A DNA stretch of 12,813 bases from Syntrophorhabdaceae bacterium (GTDB lineage Bacteria > Desulfobacterota > Syntrophorhabdia > Syntrophorhabdales > Syntrophorhabdaceae): contig JAOAFK010000185.1 of the NCBI GenBank assembly GCA_026416315.1, positions 1-12,813 of the forward strand, given 5' to 3'. A program made the translations under genes and the position numbers. Below, piece after piece: positions 1 to 6,960 of this stretch (position 1 is the first letter of the stretch; every line of letters starts with the position of its first letter). The notes below the pieces were generated by a model. It searched no databases. It saw nothing but the letters and a program-made list of their open reading frames with translations, and was not told the DNA's origin.

Positions 1-180
1 TCAAAAAGCCAGTTATCTAAAAACGATGTGGATGATTTTATAAACAGAAAGCTAAAACTTTTTAAAGGTGTATACGAACATATCTTCCCCGTAATCGTTA
101 CCTATATGATATCAGAGCCTGATGCTGAAGAATATGCACGAAAGAAAGGGATAGCAATATTCTATTCTTATGAATTTTAA
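1..180 (+). CDS. C-terminal end of a truncated gene, possibly PD-(D/E)XK nuclease-like (DUF3782-type)
   Basis: An open frame runs in from the left edge and stops with TAA at 178-180, giving the last 59 residues of a protein. The visible part contains FINRKLKLFKGVYEHIFP, a hydrophobic strand (VIVTYMIS), then AEEYARKKGIAIFYSYEF. This order (charged helix with Phe-Lys, a hydrophobic strand, then a 'YARKKGI' helix and strand at the end) resembles the C-terminus of DUF3782/PD-(D/E)XK nuclease-like proteins as I remember them. The catalytic part lies outside the window, so the family is a weak inference. It converges on the leftward glycan operon, ending 67 bases from it, and is not part of either operon. 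Confidence 0.55.
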   Translation, partial: SKSQLSKNDVDDFINRKLKLFKGVYEHIFPVIVTYMISEPDAEEYARKKGIAIFYSYEF

Positions 181-219
181 TTCTGACCCCATTTTCTGTT
201 TCTATAGACCTTGAAAAAC

Positions 220-253
220 AAAATGAGATCTGAATATCTTAAATGCTCATTTT
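220..253 (-). terminator. Possible intrinsic terminator of the leftward glycan operon
   Basis: AAAATGAG (220-227) and CTCATTTT (246-253) form an 8-bp inverted repeat around an 18-base loop. Read on the minus strand, the stem is followed by TTTTGTTTTT, a U-rich tract in RNA. It falls exactly where the three-gene minus-strand operon should end, and the stop codon of the GH130 gene (247-249) lies inside the first arm. The stem is AT-rich and the loop long, so the hairpin would be weak. No comparable U-tract follows on the plus strand. Confidence 0.35.
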
Positions 254-1200
254 AAAAGATAATCGAGCAAATCTTTCAATTTTGCCTCGGCCATACAGAT
301 ACACGTATCTGCTGCACCATAATACATCCGTATTGTATCATCATTTCTGTCATGGATCCAACCACAGGAAAAAACCACATTATCCACATCGCCTACCCTC
401 TCATAGGGCTCTTCAGGACCAAAAACCCAGGTATCACCCCTTTTGACAACCTTTCTCGGGTCATTTAAATCAAGAAGGGCAAGCCCTAACCTATATATAC
501 TCCCTGAGGCAGTTTGTCTTACCCCATGGTACAGTATTAGCCATCCTTCACTCGTTTCTATTGGAGGTGGGCCAAGACCGATCTTATGGGCATCCCACCA
601 TGCACCATCTCTTGCCTCAAGGATTATTTGATGGTCGCCCCAATGTTTCATATCAGGGGAAAAAGAAAGCCATATATGACCTCTACCCTGAAAATATGTT
701 GTAACGGGCCTATGAAGCATAATCCATCTTCCATTAAAACGCCTTGGAAATAGCGCAGCATCTTTGTCTTCAGGAGGCATAACAGGCCCCAATCTTTTAA
801 AAGTTTTAAAATCCTTTGTTTCAGCGAGAGACACAAGAGGTCCTCCCCGTGAATAAGCAGTATATGCAATAAACCAGCTCTGTTTTTCCTCAATCCACAT
901 AATTCTCGGGTCTTCAATGCCCCATATCTCTTCAGGATGTGTTTCTGGCTCAGGCATCATCACTGGATGAGGCTCTATCTCCCAATCAGATATTCCATTT
1001 TTACTCCTTGCTATTGTAAAATGTGAAATACCTCTTAAATCTTCAACCCTTACAAGAAGGATTGTTTCGCCATTTACTTCGATAGCCCCTGGATTAAAAA
1101 CAGAATTCACCTTATAAGGCCACGTACTTGCATCAAGTATGGGGTTTGCAGGATTTCTATGAAATAGATTGGCTTTTTTTATAAATAATTCTTTATCCAT
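247..1200 (-). CDS. GH130-family glycoside phosphorylase/hydrolase (beta-mannoside-active type)
   Basis: The 317-residue protein matches the five-bladed beta-propeller GH130 family, which mostly cleaves beta-mannosides by phosphorolysis. Visible motifs are FNPGA (35-39) followed by LLVRVEDLRGISH, GIEDPRI (94-100), the strand YTAYSRGG (113-120), DAALFPRR (147-154), a WWDAHKIGLGPPP stretch (201-213) and GWLILYHGV (219-227). Basic residues at the positions where phosphorylase members bind phosphate seem to be kept: Arg in LHRP (162-165), Lys206 and His225. This favours a phosphorylase over a hydrolase, but the alignment is from memory. There is no signal peptide, so it acts in the cytoplasm, as expected for phosphorolysis. 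Length is normal for the family. It is the last gene of the leftward operon, starting 8 bases after the preceding stop with no clear Shine-Dalgarno, so it may be translated by coupling. The substrate is unknown. Confidence 0.85.
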   Translation of the reverse strand: MDKELFIKKANLFHRNPANPILDASTWPYKVNSVFNPGAIEVNGETILLVRVEDLRGISHFTIARSKNGISDWEIEPHPVMMPEPETHPEEIWGIEDPRIMWIEEKQSWFIAYTAYSRGGPLVSLAETKDFKTFKRLGPVMPPEDKDAALFPRRFNGRWIMLHRPVTTYFQGRGHIWLSFSPDMKHWGDHQIILEARDGAWWDAHKIGLGPPPIETSEGWLILYHGVRQTASGSIYRLGLALLDLNDPRKVVKRGDTWVFGPEEPYERVGDVDNVVFSCGWIHDRNDDTIRMYYGAADTCICMAEAKLKDLLDYLLK

Positions 1201-1208
1201 ACGTTTAC

Positions 1209-2444
1209 TTAAAACTCAAGGGGTAACTCAATTTTAGTGCCTTTTTTCTTTGCTTCATATGCAAGCTCATATGCCTCATCATATTGTTTTGCCACCTTTT
1301 CCCATGCAACAACATTTTCAAGATATCTCTTTAAATTTTCACCGAGATTAAATCTAAGTTTTTCATCACATGCCAATTTTATAACATTTTTTTTCAGCAT
1401 TTCTTTTGTAGTGAATAAAAGCCCGCCTTCGCTCTCTAATGTCTGAGCCGTCAACCCCTCCATAGGTGCAGTAGTTATAAAGGGTTTGTTTAAGGCAATT
1501 ACCCTTGCAAGGGTGCCCGATTGGGTCTCATCTGTAGATGGAATCACAATAAAATCGCACACTGCCATGACTTTATAATATATATCACCCCTTGGAATAA
1601 ACTCATAATAATGGGCAAGCCCCTTTTTTGATAAAAACTCTACCTCTGCCCTGTATCTTTCATATTCCTTGAGGTCATTAATATCCCTCATGGCACCTGC
1701 AGCAAGTAAATCCCAGTGTTTTCCCGTCTCTTTCTCTATGATGAGGGCGATTTCCTCCCACATTGAGGTAAGTATATCCCATCTCTTATTTGCCTGTATC
1801 CACCCTACAAGCCCAACTAAATGTTCACCTATGTGTGGTAGACTTGAAAGGCCTATTTCTTCTTTTAATTTTGGTATTTCTTCAGGCCCCCATCTTTTAT
1901 CCGTTCTTGCTCCGTGAGGCACAACCATTATATTTAAAGGAGTTTTCCATCCCCTTCCTGAAAAAGACCAATCAAGCCTCCATTTCTGATAGTGACATTT
2001 AAAGAGCACTACATCACTCATCTGACACATCTTATATACAAAATCTGCTTCAAAATCCCTCATTCGACCATGTATGGTATGGGGTTCAACCACAATGGGA
2101 AAATCACCAATTGCCTCCAGAAGCCTTAAAAAACCTTCATTTCCATCACCGATACCCCTTTCGTCGCAATATTCATATAAACCATACTCATGTTCAATAT
2201 GTACTACATACGGTTTAAGCTCCTTTATCTTTTCAGCAACCCCCTTCCACCAGTTCCGTTTCGACAGATCAATTATGGGAAAAACACCTTCTCCAGCCCC
2301 ATCAGTATGACTTATAACTATAACTTCCTTTCCAGGATTATTTTTCTGTATAAATTCTCTTGCTTCCTCGCAGAATGTGGCAATGCCACATAGTCTCGGC
2401 GGATAACTCGATATCATTACAATAGGTCTATTTCTGTCTTTCAT
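1209..2444 (-). CDS. GT4-type (GT-B fold) glycosyltransferase
   Basis: The 411-residue protein has the layout of a retaining GT-B glycosyltransferase. An N-terminal acceptor domain opens with SSYPPRLCGIATF (12-24) and contains HIEHEYGLY (82-90) and EPHTIHG (120-126). A C-terminal nucleotide-sugar domain contains VGLVGWIQANKRWD (210-223), the DETQSGTLARVIALNKPF stretch (305-322) and ESEGG (337-341), where the family's E-x7-E donor-binding element usually lies. No signal peptide or membrane segment is visible. Its ATG shares one base with the TAA of the upstream glycosyltransferase (TAATG), pointing to translational coupling and joint function. The opening motif is nearly the same as in the upstream protein, so the two are probably related, and they could add successive sugars to one acceptor. 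Donor and acceptor cannot be read from the sequence. Confidence 0.85.
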   Translation of the reverse strand: MKDRNRPIVMISSYPPRLCGIATFCEEAREFIQKNNPGKEVIVISHTDGAGEGVFPIIDLSKRNWWKGVAEKIKELKPYVVHIEHEYGLYEYCDERGIGDGNEGFLRLLEAIGDFPIVVEPHTIHGRMRDFEADFVYKMCQMSDVVLFKCHYQKWRLDWSFSGRGWKTPLNIMVVPHGARTDKRWGPEEIPKLKEEIGLSSLPHIGEHLVGLVGWIQANKRWDILTSMWEEIALIIEKETGKHWDLLAAGAMRDINDLKEYERYRAEVEFLSKKGLAHYYEFIPRGDIYYKVMAVCDFIVIPSTDETQSGTLARVIALNKPFITTAPMEGLTAQTLESEGGLLFTTKEMLKKNVIKLACDEKLRFNLGENLKRYLENVVAWEKVAKQYDEAYELAYEAKKKGTKIELPLEF

Positions 2445-4783
2445 TATACCCTCAGGGCTAACTTTTCATGAAAGTATTTTTCATCTTCACTATCTCCGTG
2501 TCTTGTATCCTCGCTTAACAGGGAATTAAGAACTTGCTGCTGTGACATGGTGAGATTTGCAAGGAGAAAGGCAATAACCGACTCAGCCCCTTGATTCAAA
2601 TTAGGCCCATATGGAGTTAAACCATCATAACATGCACCTGTTGAAAAATCATAAAGGGACACACCGAGTCTATTTTTACCAAGAAACCAGTCAAAAGCGG
2701 ATCTAGCAAGCTCGAGATATCTTTCATCACCCGTTACCTCATAGGCAAGGGCATATGTCTCCACAGCATATCCAGCCTCAATGGGTTGCTGATCATAGAT
2801 GGATTTACCGTTTTCCTTCTCAAACCAGTTTCTATTTCCTACAAAATCAAAGAACACGCCATTGAAAGTATTTTTTGTTAAAAACTCAAGACTTTCAAGT
2901 CCTATTATTTTATATTCATAATCCTCCATGATTTTATATGTGAGAAGCATTGCCTGAGGTAATTTTGCATTACCATATGTAATTGAATCACTAAACCATG
3001 GCCATCCCTTTTTCTTTGATTCCATATATGCATCCTTCATGGATTCTGCGAGGATATGAAGAATTCTCTTTATTGCTGTAGCTCCACTGTATCTTTGGAG
3101 AAAATGATAAAAACCAGTTATAGCATAAGCCTTTGCTAAAGGGTGATGAAGATTTAGCTCCATTGTTGCTTTTTCAAACATTTCCTTTGCAAGCATCCTG
3201 AACCAATCTGATGGACCGAACTGAACTGCATAACCAAGACCCCATAATGCCCTACCAAGGGTGTCCTCACTTCCTTCGTCATCTAAAAACTTCCTCGTAT
3301 AATCCATAAAATTATGAAATCTTCCATTTTCAAGCTGGGCATGTCTTAAAAAGGCTATATAAGTATTTGCAAGTTTTAAAAGGCTTTCATCTTTTAATTG
3401 ATGATAAGCCATGAGCACAACAACAAGGGCACGGGCCACATCATCTGTAGAATAACCATACCTTCTATCTGGTACACAGTAAGATGAATGTTGAATAATT
3501 CCTGTATCATCAGTAAGCCTGAAGAGGTGCGACATATTTATCTCAGGTACAGAATCTTGTGGAACAAAACGGGTTTTTATTGAATATGCATCGGGTTTAC
3601 TTTCGTATATACCCATAGCCTCTCTGAATACCTCTATATATTCCCTTGCAACACATTTCCATGTCATTCTTCTGCCAAACTCATAAGCCTTTTTTCTCAT
3701 AGTATGTCTTTCCTTTTCATTTTCAATAAGGTCAAGAATTGCCTGTGCCATTTCTTCAGGATTATTAAAACCCACAAGTCTTCCCTTTCCACCTGCAAGC
3801 ATTTCTTCTGCATACCAGTAAGGGGTTGAAATAACAGCCTTTCCCATACCCAAGGCATAGGCAAGGGTCCCGCTTGTTATCTGTTCTTTTGAAAGATAAG
3901 GCGTTATATAGATATCTGATGCACCTATAAACTCACATAACTCTTCAAGGGTTACAAAACGGTTATGAAAGAAAACGTTTTTTTCAAGCCCTAATTCCTC
4001 GACCTTTCTCTGAAGATATATACGATAGGATTCACCGTGTTGTTTTTTAACCTCTGGATGTGTTGCTCCAAGGACAATATAGGCCACATCGGGATATTTT
4101 TCTACAACCTTAGGTAATGCATAAATAACAGTTTCTATACCCTTATTAGGATTTATTAATCCAAAGGTCAGGATAACAAATCTTCCTTCAACATTAAACC
4201 TGTCTTTATAAAAGTTTGGGTCTACAAAAGGAACATCGGGTACACCATGATGTATAAAGCGGATCTTTTCTTCTGGTATCCCGTATACTTCCTGAAGGAT
4301 TTCTATTGCTTGATGGCTCATAACTACAAGCCTCTGGGAAAGCTTTGCTATTTCGATAAGCACCTTTTTATATCCTTCTTCTGGTTTTTTGAGAACTGTA
4401 TGGAGAGTTGTTACTACAGGTTTTTTTAAATTTGCAAGAAGATGCGTTATATATACACCTTGTTCACCACCGAATATCCCAAATTCGTGTTGAAGGGATA
4501 CAACCTTTGCATTGGAAAGGTTTATATATTCTGCTGCAAGCCTATAATCATGTATCTGGTTCTGAGATATTTCAAATGAAACTTCCTCTGGATAATCATA
4601 GCCCTGAGGTCTATTATTCATGGCTACAACATGAATATGCCTATTTCCTATCTCCTCACTAATTGCATGAGATAAGTCACTTGTAAAGGTTGCTATACCA
4701 CAATTTCTTGGGGGATAAGTGCTTATGAAATATATATCTCCACCAGGACTTGGTCTTTCAATACCCATTAGTCTTGTTGCCAT
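2444..4783 (-). CDS. Two-domain protein: GT4-type glycosyltransferase fused to a putative (alpha/alpha)-barrel domain
   Basis: The 779-residue protein is about twice the length of a single GT4 enzyme. Residues 1 to about 390 are the GT-B part: STYPPRNCGIATF (21-33), SLQHEFGIFGG (96-106), HHGVPD (178-183), GLINPNKGIE (208-217) and TSGTLAYALGMGKAVIST (303-320). After a linker (about 391-415), the rest is helix-rich and looks like an alpha/alpha toroid of the sort found in glycosidase-like or lyase-like proteins: YGYSTDDVARAL (442-453), SEDTLGRALWGLGYAV (505-520), DQQPIEAGYAVETYALA (664-680) and NLNQGAESVIAFLLA (728-742). These Asp/Glu/Gln-rich motifs resemble carbohydrate-binding clefts. Whether this part is catalytic is unknown. 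The start is supported by AGGAGG 7 bases upstream. It is the first gene of the leftward operon and is preceded by a sigma70-like promoter. Confidence 0.85.
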   Translation of the reverse strand: MATRLMGIERPSPGGDIYFISTYPPRNCGIATFTSDLSHAISEEIGNRHIHVVAMNNRPQGYDYPEEVSFEISQNQIHDYRLAAEYINLSNAKVVSLQHEFGIFGGEQGVYITHLLANLKKPVVTTLHTVLKKPEEGYKKVLIEIAKLSQRLVVMSHQAIEILQEVYGIPEEKIRFIHHGVPDVPFVDPNFYKDRFNVEGRFVILTFGLINPNKGIETVIYALPKVVEKYPDVAYIVLGATHPEVKKQHGESYRIYLQRKVEELGLEKNVFFHNRFVTLEELCEFIGASDIYITPYLSKEQITSGTLAYALGMGKAVISTPYWYAEEMLAGGKGRLVGFNNPEEMAQAILDLIENEKERHTMRKKAYEFGRRMTWKCVAREYIEVFREAMGIYESKPDAYSIKTRFVPQDSVPEINMSHLFRLTDDTGIIQHSSYCVPDRRYGYSTDDVARALVVVLMAYHQLKDESLLKLANTYIAFLRHAQLENGRFHNFMDYTRKFLDDEGSEDTLGRALWGLGYAVQFGPSDWFRMLAKEMFEKATMELNLHHPLAKAYAITGFYHFLQRYSGATAIKRILHILAESMKDAYMESKKKGWPWFSDSITYGNAKLPQAMLLTYKIMEDYEYKIIGLESLEFLTKNTFNGVFFDFVGNRNWFEKENGKSIYDQQPIEAGYAVETYALAYEVTGDERYLELARSAFDWFLGKNRLGVSLYDFSTGACYDGLTPYGPNLNQGAESVIAFLLANLTMSQQQVLNSLLSEDTRHGDSEDEKYFHEKLALRV

Positions 4784-4795
4784 TTGACACCTCCT
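4784..4795 (-). promoter_or_regulatory. Strong ribosome binding site of the fused glycosyltransferase gene
   Basis: On the minus strand, GAGGAGGTGTCAA lies directly before the ATG at 4783. The AGGAGG core is 7 bases from the start codon and fixes the start of the 779-residue protein. Confidence 0.8.
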
Positions 4796-4804
4796 CTGAA
4801 CCCT

Positions 4805-4841
4805 TGATGAAAATTAATTTTAAACTTTCAAAAGTTCATCA
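4805..4841 (-). other. Inverted repeats in the leader of the leftward operon
   Basis: TGATGAA (4805-4811) pairs with TTCATCA (4835-4841), and inside it AACTTT (4823-4828) pairs with AAAGTT (4831-4836). The two pairings share bases 4835-4836, so the full forms compete. Both lie in the roughly 90-base untranslated leader between the predicted start of transcription and the glycosyltransferase gene. They are AT-rich and weak and may be chance. I recognise no known riboswitch class here. Confidence 0.25.
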
Positions 4842-4881
4842 GGTGTTATAAAAGGCAAAAAGATTGTATGTTATTTAATTT

Positions 4882-4910
4882 AATATAGTTACTCATATTT
4901 GTTCAGTCAA
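4882..4910 (-). promoter_or_regulatory. Sigma70-type promoter for the leftward glycan operon
   Basis: Read on the minus strand, TTGACT (4905-4910) is followed after exactly 17 bases by TATATT (4882-4887). Each hexamer matches the consensus at five of six positions. Transcription would start near 4875, giving a leader of about 90 bases before the ATG at 4783. It is the best promoter candidate I see upstream of the glycosyltransferase genes. Confidence 0.6.
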
Positions 4911-4951
4911 GAAGAGTGATTCCACAGAAAAAATATATCCATCCCTATAAT

Positions 4952-4971
4952 AAATTTCGTATACAAAATTT
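4952..4971. promoter_or_regulatory. Palindromic operator candidate 1, probably for the GntR/FCD regulator
   Basis: A 20-base near-perfect palindrome is centred on GTATAC (4959-4964), with AAATTT on the left and AAATTT on the right. Only the pair 4958/4965 fails to match. Its right end almost touches the -35 box at 4973. AT-flanked GTATAC palindromes are typical operators of FCD-type GntR regulators, and such a regulator is encoded by the second gene downstream. Assignment to that regulator is inference. Confidence 0.5.
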
Positions 4972-4972
4972 C

Positions 4973-5001
4973 TTGACAAAAACGATGAAGGATAATATAG
5001 T
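4973..5001 (+). promoter_or_regulatory. Sigma70-type promoter for the CoA-transferase/mutase/Hyu operon
   Basis: A perfect TTGACA -35 box (4973-4978) is followed after 17 bases by TATAGT (4996-5001), a five-of-six match to the -10 consensus. Transcription would start near 5008, about 35 bases before the CoA-transferase start. A GTATAC palindrome lies just upstream of the -35 box and another just after the predicted transcription start. A repressor there could block polymerase. Confidence 0.65.
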
Positions 5002-5013
5002 TTGCAATAAAAA

Positions 5014-5026
5014 TTTGTATACAGTA
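5014..5026. promoter_or_regulatory. Operator candidate 2 at the start of transcription
   Basis: TGTATACA (5016-5023) is a perfect 8-base palindrome preceded by AAATTT (5011-5016), as in operator candidate 1 (AAATTTcGTATACA there, AAATTTGTATACA here). The GTATAC cores are 58 bases apart. This copy covers about +9 to +16 of the predicted transcript, a classic repressor position. The flanks are less symmetrical than in copy 1. A separate TTTGCA (5001-5006)/TGCAAA (5027-5032) inverted repeat encloses it. Confidence 0.45.
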
Positions 5027-5042
5027 TGCAAAAGGGGGAGCT

Positions 5043-6242
5043 ATGGAGGATTATGAAATCTTTAAAAATTTAACCATGCTTTCTTTGGAACAGGCAACAG
5101 TATTGCCCTATCTATCATACAGGTTATCCTTAGATGGTGTAAGGGTGATACGCATGGAACATCCTGTGTATGGAGACCCGAACAGAAGGGTCGGTGAAAA
5201 CAGACTCAATGAGGACAGGATGTATACCTATTTTCTTGCCATCAACTGTAACAAAGAGGCAATCACCCTCGATTTAGGCACACCAGAAGGGACTGAGATA
5301 TTTAGAAAGCTCCTTGTTGAGTTGAATGTGGATATATTTGCTACAAATCAGCTACCAAGAAACTACAAAAAACTGGGCATTGATTATGAGACTATAAGCT
5401 CTATTAAAAAAGATATCATCTGGGTGGGACTCACTGGATTTGGACCTGAAAGCAATGAAGCTGCTTATGACCCCATACTCCAGGCAAGGGGTGGCCTTAT
5501 GGAACTGACAGGTGATAAAAACGGGCCACCTTATGTGCTTGGTGTTCCATTGCCAGATATGGGCACAAGCGAACATGCCTATGGTCTTATCATGAAGGCC
5601 CTTTACAAAAGAGCTATGACAGGCGAAGGGTCAAGGATTGATGTGTCCATGTTCCAAAGCACAACCTCCTGGCTTACTGTACCCATTACACAGACAAAAT
5701 CCTTCAATAAAAAAATCACAAGAAGGGGAAATACCCATGAATTCTTTGCACCGGTAAGTGTTTATAAAACAAAAGATAGTTACGTCTATATAGCCGTGGG
5801 TAATGATATACAGTGGGAAAGGATGCTCCAGATTGAAGGGTTTTCATCCCTTGGTAGACCTGAATATGCAAGAAATGAAGGCCGCATAAACGATGTGGAT
5901 AATTTGAATAAGGCAATGGAAGAGATTACAAAAAATTTTACCACGGATGAACTTATCAAATTATTTACTGCTGCTACCATCCCCATCTCAAGGGTAAATA
6001 CCATTGAAGAGGTTCTTGAAGACCCTTATGTAAAAGAAGAGATACTCACTTCCACTGATGAAAAGACAGGTGTAACCATATATCTTGCACCTCCTCCATT
6101 TACTACAAGTTTTGTGAAATCAAGAAATAGAAAATTACCATTCCCTCCCCGTTTCGGTGAACATAATGAAAAGATATACTGTGATGCCCTGGGATATACA
6201 AAAGCACAACTTGAAGAATTAAGAAAAAAGAAAGTCATTTAG
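5043..6242 (+). CDS. Family III (CaiB/BaiF-type) CoA-transferase
   Basis: The 399-residue protein has the full length and layout of family III CoA-transferases, which move CoA between carboxylic acids through an Asp-bound mixed anhydride. It opens with the usual strand-helix element (FKNLTMLSLEQ), then VRVIRMEHPVYGDPNRR (33-49), KEAITLDLGTPEG (71-83) and YDPILQARGGLMELTG (142-157). LPDMGTSEHAY (170-180) holds Asp172, which aligns with the catalytic Asp of formyl-CoA transferase and CaiB. GEGSRIDVSMFQS follows, and the typical RFGEHNEKI end is present. The ATG at 5043 follows AAAGGGGGAG by two bases, closer than usual, but no later start would keep the first conserved element. It is the first gene of the rightward operon. 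Downstream mutase could supply succinyl-CoA as donor. The acid partner is unknown. Racemase-type members of this superfamily are the main alternative. Confidence 0.88.
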   Translation: MEDYEIFKNLTMLSLEQATVLPYLSYRLSLDGVRVIRMEHPVYGDPNRRVGENRLNEDRMYTYFLAINCNKEAITLDLGTPEGTEIFRKLLVELNVDIFATNQLPRNYKKLGIDYETISSIKKDIIWVGLTGFGPESNEAAYDPILQARGGLMELTGDKNGPPYVLGVPLPDMGTSEHAYGLIMKALYKRAMTGEGSRIDVSMFQSTTSWLTVPITQTKSFNKKITRRGNTHEFFAPVSVYKTKDSYVYIAVGNDIQWERMLQIEGFSSLGRPEYARNEGRINDVDNLNKAMEEITKNFTTDELIKLFTAATIPISRVNTIEEVLEDPYVKEEILTSTDEKTGVTIYLAPPPFTTSFVKSRNRKLPFPPRFGEHNEKIYCDALGYTKAQLEELRKKKVI

Positions 6243-6267
6243 TGGGTCAAATGAAATAGAGGATTAG

Positions 6268-6960
6268 ATGGAATATATAGAGGATGCAGATGTCCGAAAG
6301 GGAAAATTTTTAAGAGAACAGGTGTATAAAAAATTAAAGACAACCATACTTGATGGGAGTCTGGCACCCAATACAAGATTAATAGAGGAAAAAATTGCCA
6401 GTGAAATAGGAACAAGTAGAACACCTGTTAGAGAGGCTATACAAAAACTTGAAAAAGAGGGGTTAATAAAGAAATTACCAAAAGGTGGATTTGCCGTAAG
6501 TAAGATCACAGAGGCAGACATAGAGGATGTATTTGGCATAAGGAGTGTCCTTGAAGGATATGCTGGATACCTTGCAACGCTTAGAGCAAAGGATGAAGAC
6601 ATTAAAGCCCTTGAAGAGATTGTGAAAAGGGAAGAAGAATGTATTGCTTCAAAAAAAATTAGTGAGATTATACAGCTTAACACAGAATTTCATGATAAGC
6701 TTTACAGAACAGCAAGAAGCGAGAGATTATACAATATCATAAACGACCTTAGGGATTATATCTATAGATTTAGAAGGTTAATCTTCAGTTTTGAAGGGAT
6801 GGCAGAGGTTTCAATAAAAGACCATAAGGATATGATTGAACTCATGAAACTAAAAAAACCATCCCAGGTTGAAAATTTAATTAGAAAACACATCATCAGG
6901 GGTAAAAATCTCATTAAAAAGAAACTAAAAAAAGACCCTAAAATATATGGAAATAGTTGA
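6268..6960 (+). CDS. GntR-family transcriptional regulator, FCD subgroup
   Basis: The 230-residue protein has an N-terminal winged helix-turn-helix (about 15-78) with the GntR signature TRLIEEKIASEIGTSRTPVREAI across 36-58 and the wing KGGFAV (72-77). The all-helical FCD ligand-binding domain follows (about 85-220). The metal-binding set of FCD domains is intact: Asn138, His142, His186 and His208. Such regulators usually sense small carboxylates bound through the metal and often repress their own operon. The gene lies between the CoA-transferase and meaB-like genes. GAGG sits 5 bases before its ATG, and its end overlaps the next gene by 14 bases. Two GTATAC palindromes at the operon promoter are plausible targets. 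The Lys-rich tail (about 213-224) is unusual but probably trivial. The ligand is unknown, perhaps a substrate of the pathway. Confidence 0.9.
   Translation: MEYIEDADVRKGKFLREQVYKKLKTTILDGSLAPNTRLIEEKIASEIGTSRTPVREAIQKLEKEGLIKKLPKGGFAVSKITEADIEDVFGIRSVLEGYAGYLATLRAKDEDIKALEEIVKREEECIASKKISEIIQLNTEFHDKLYRTARSERLYNIINDLRDYIYRFRRLIFSFEGMAEVSIKDHKDMIELMKLKKPSQVENLIRKHIIRGKNLIKKKLKKDPKIYGNS

Noticed and set aside
243..631. Two small plus-strand open frames opposite the GH130 gene
   Set aside because: Low-complexity translations, no ribosome binding sites, and full overlap with a gene that has conserved family motifs on the other strand.
4929..4951. TATAAT at 4946-4951 as a second plus-strand promoter
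   Set aside because: No acceptable -35 hexamer lies 16-18 bases upstream, and the promoter at 4973-5001 is much closer to consensus.
6264..6683. Open frame of 139 codons on the minus strand inside the regulator gene
   Set aside because: Its translation is Ser/Leu-rich with no recognisable motif, and the opposite strand encodes a convincing GntR/FCD protein with full metal-binding set.
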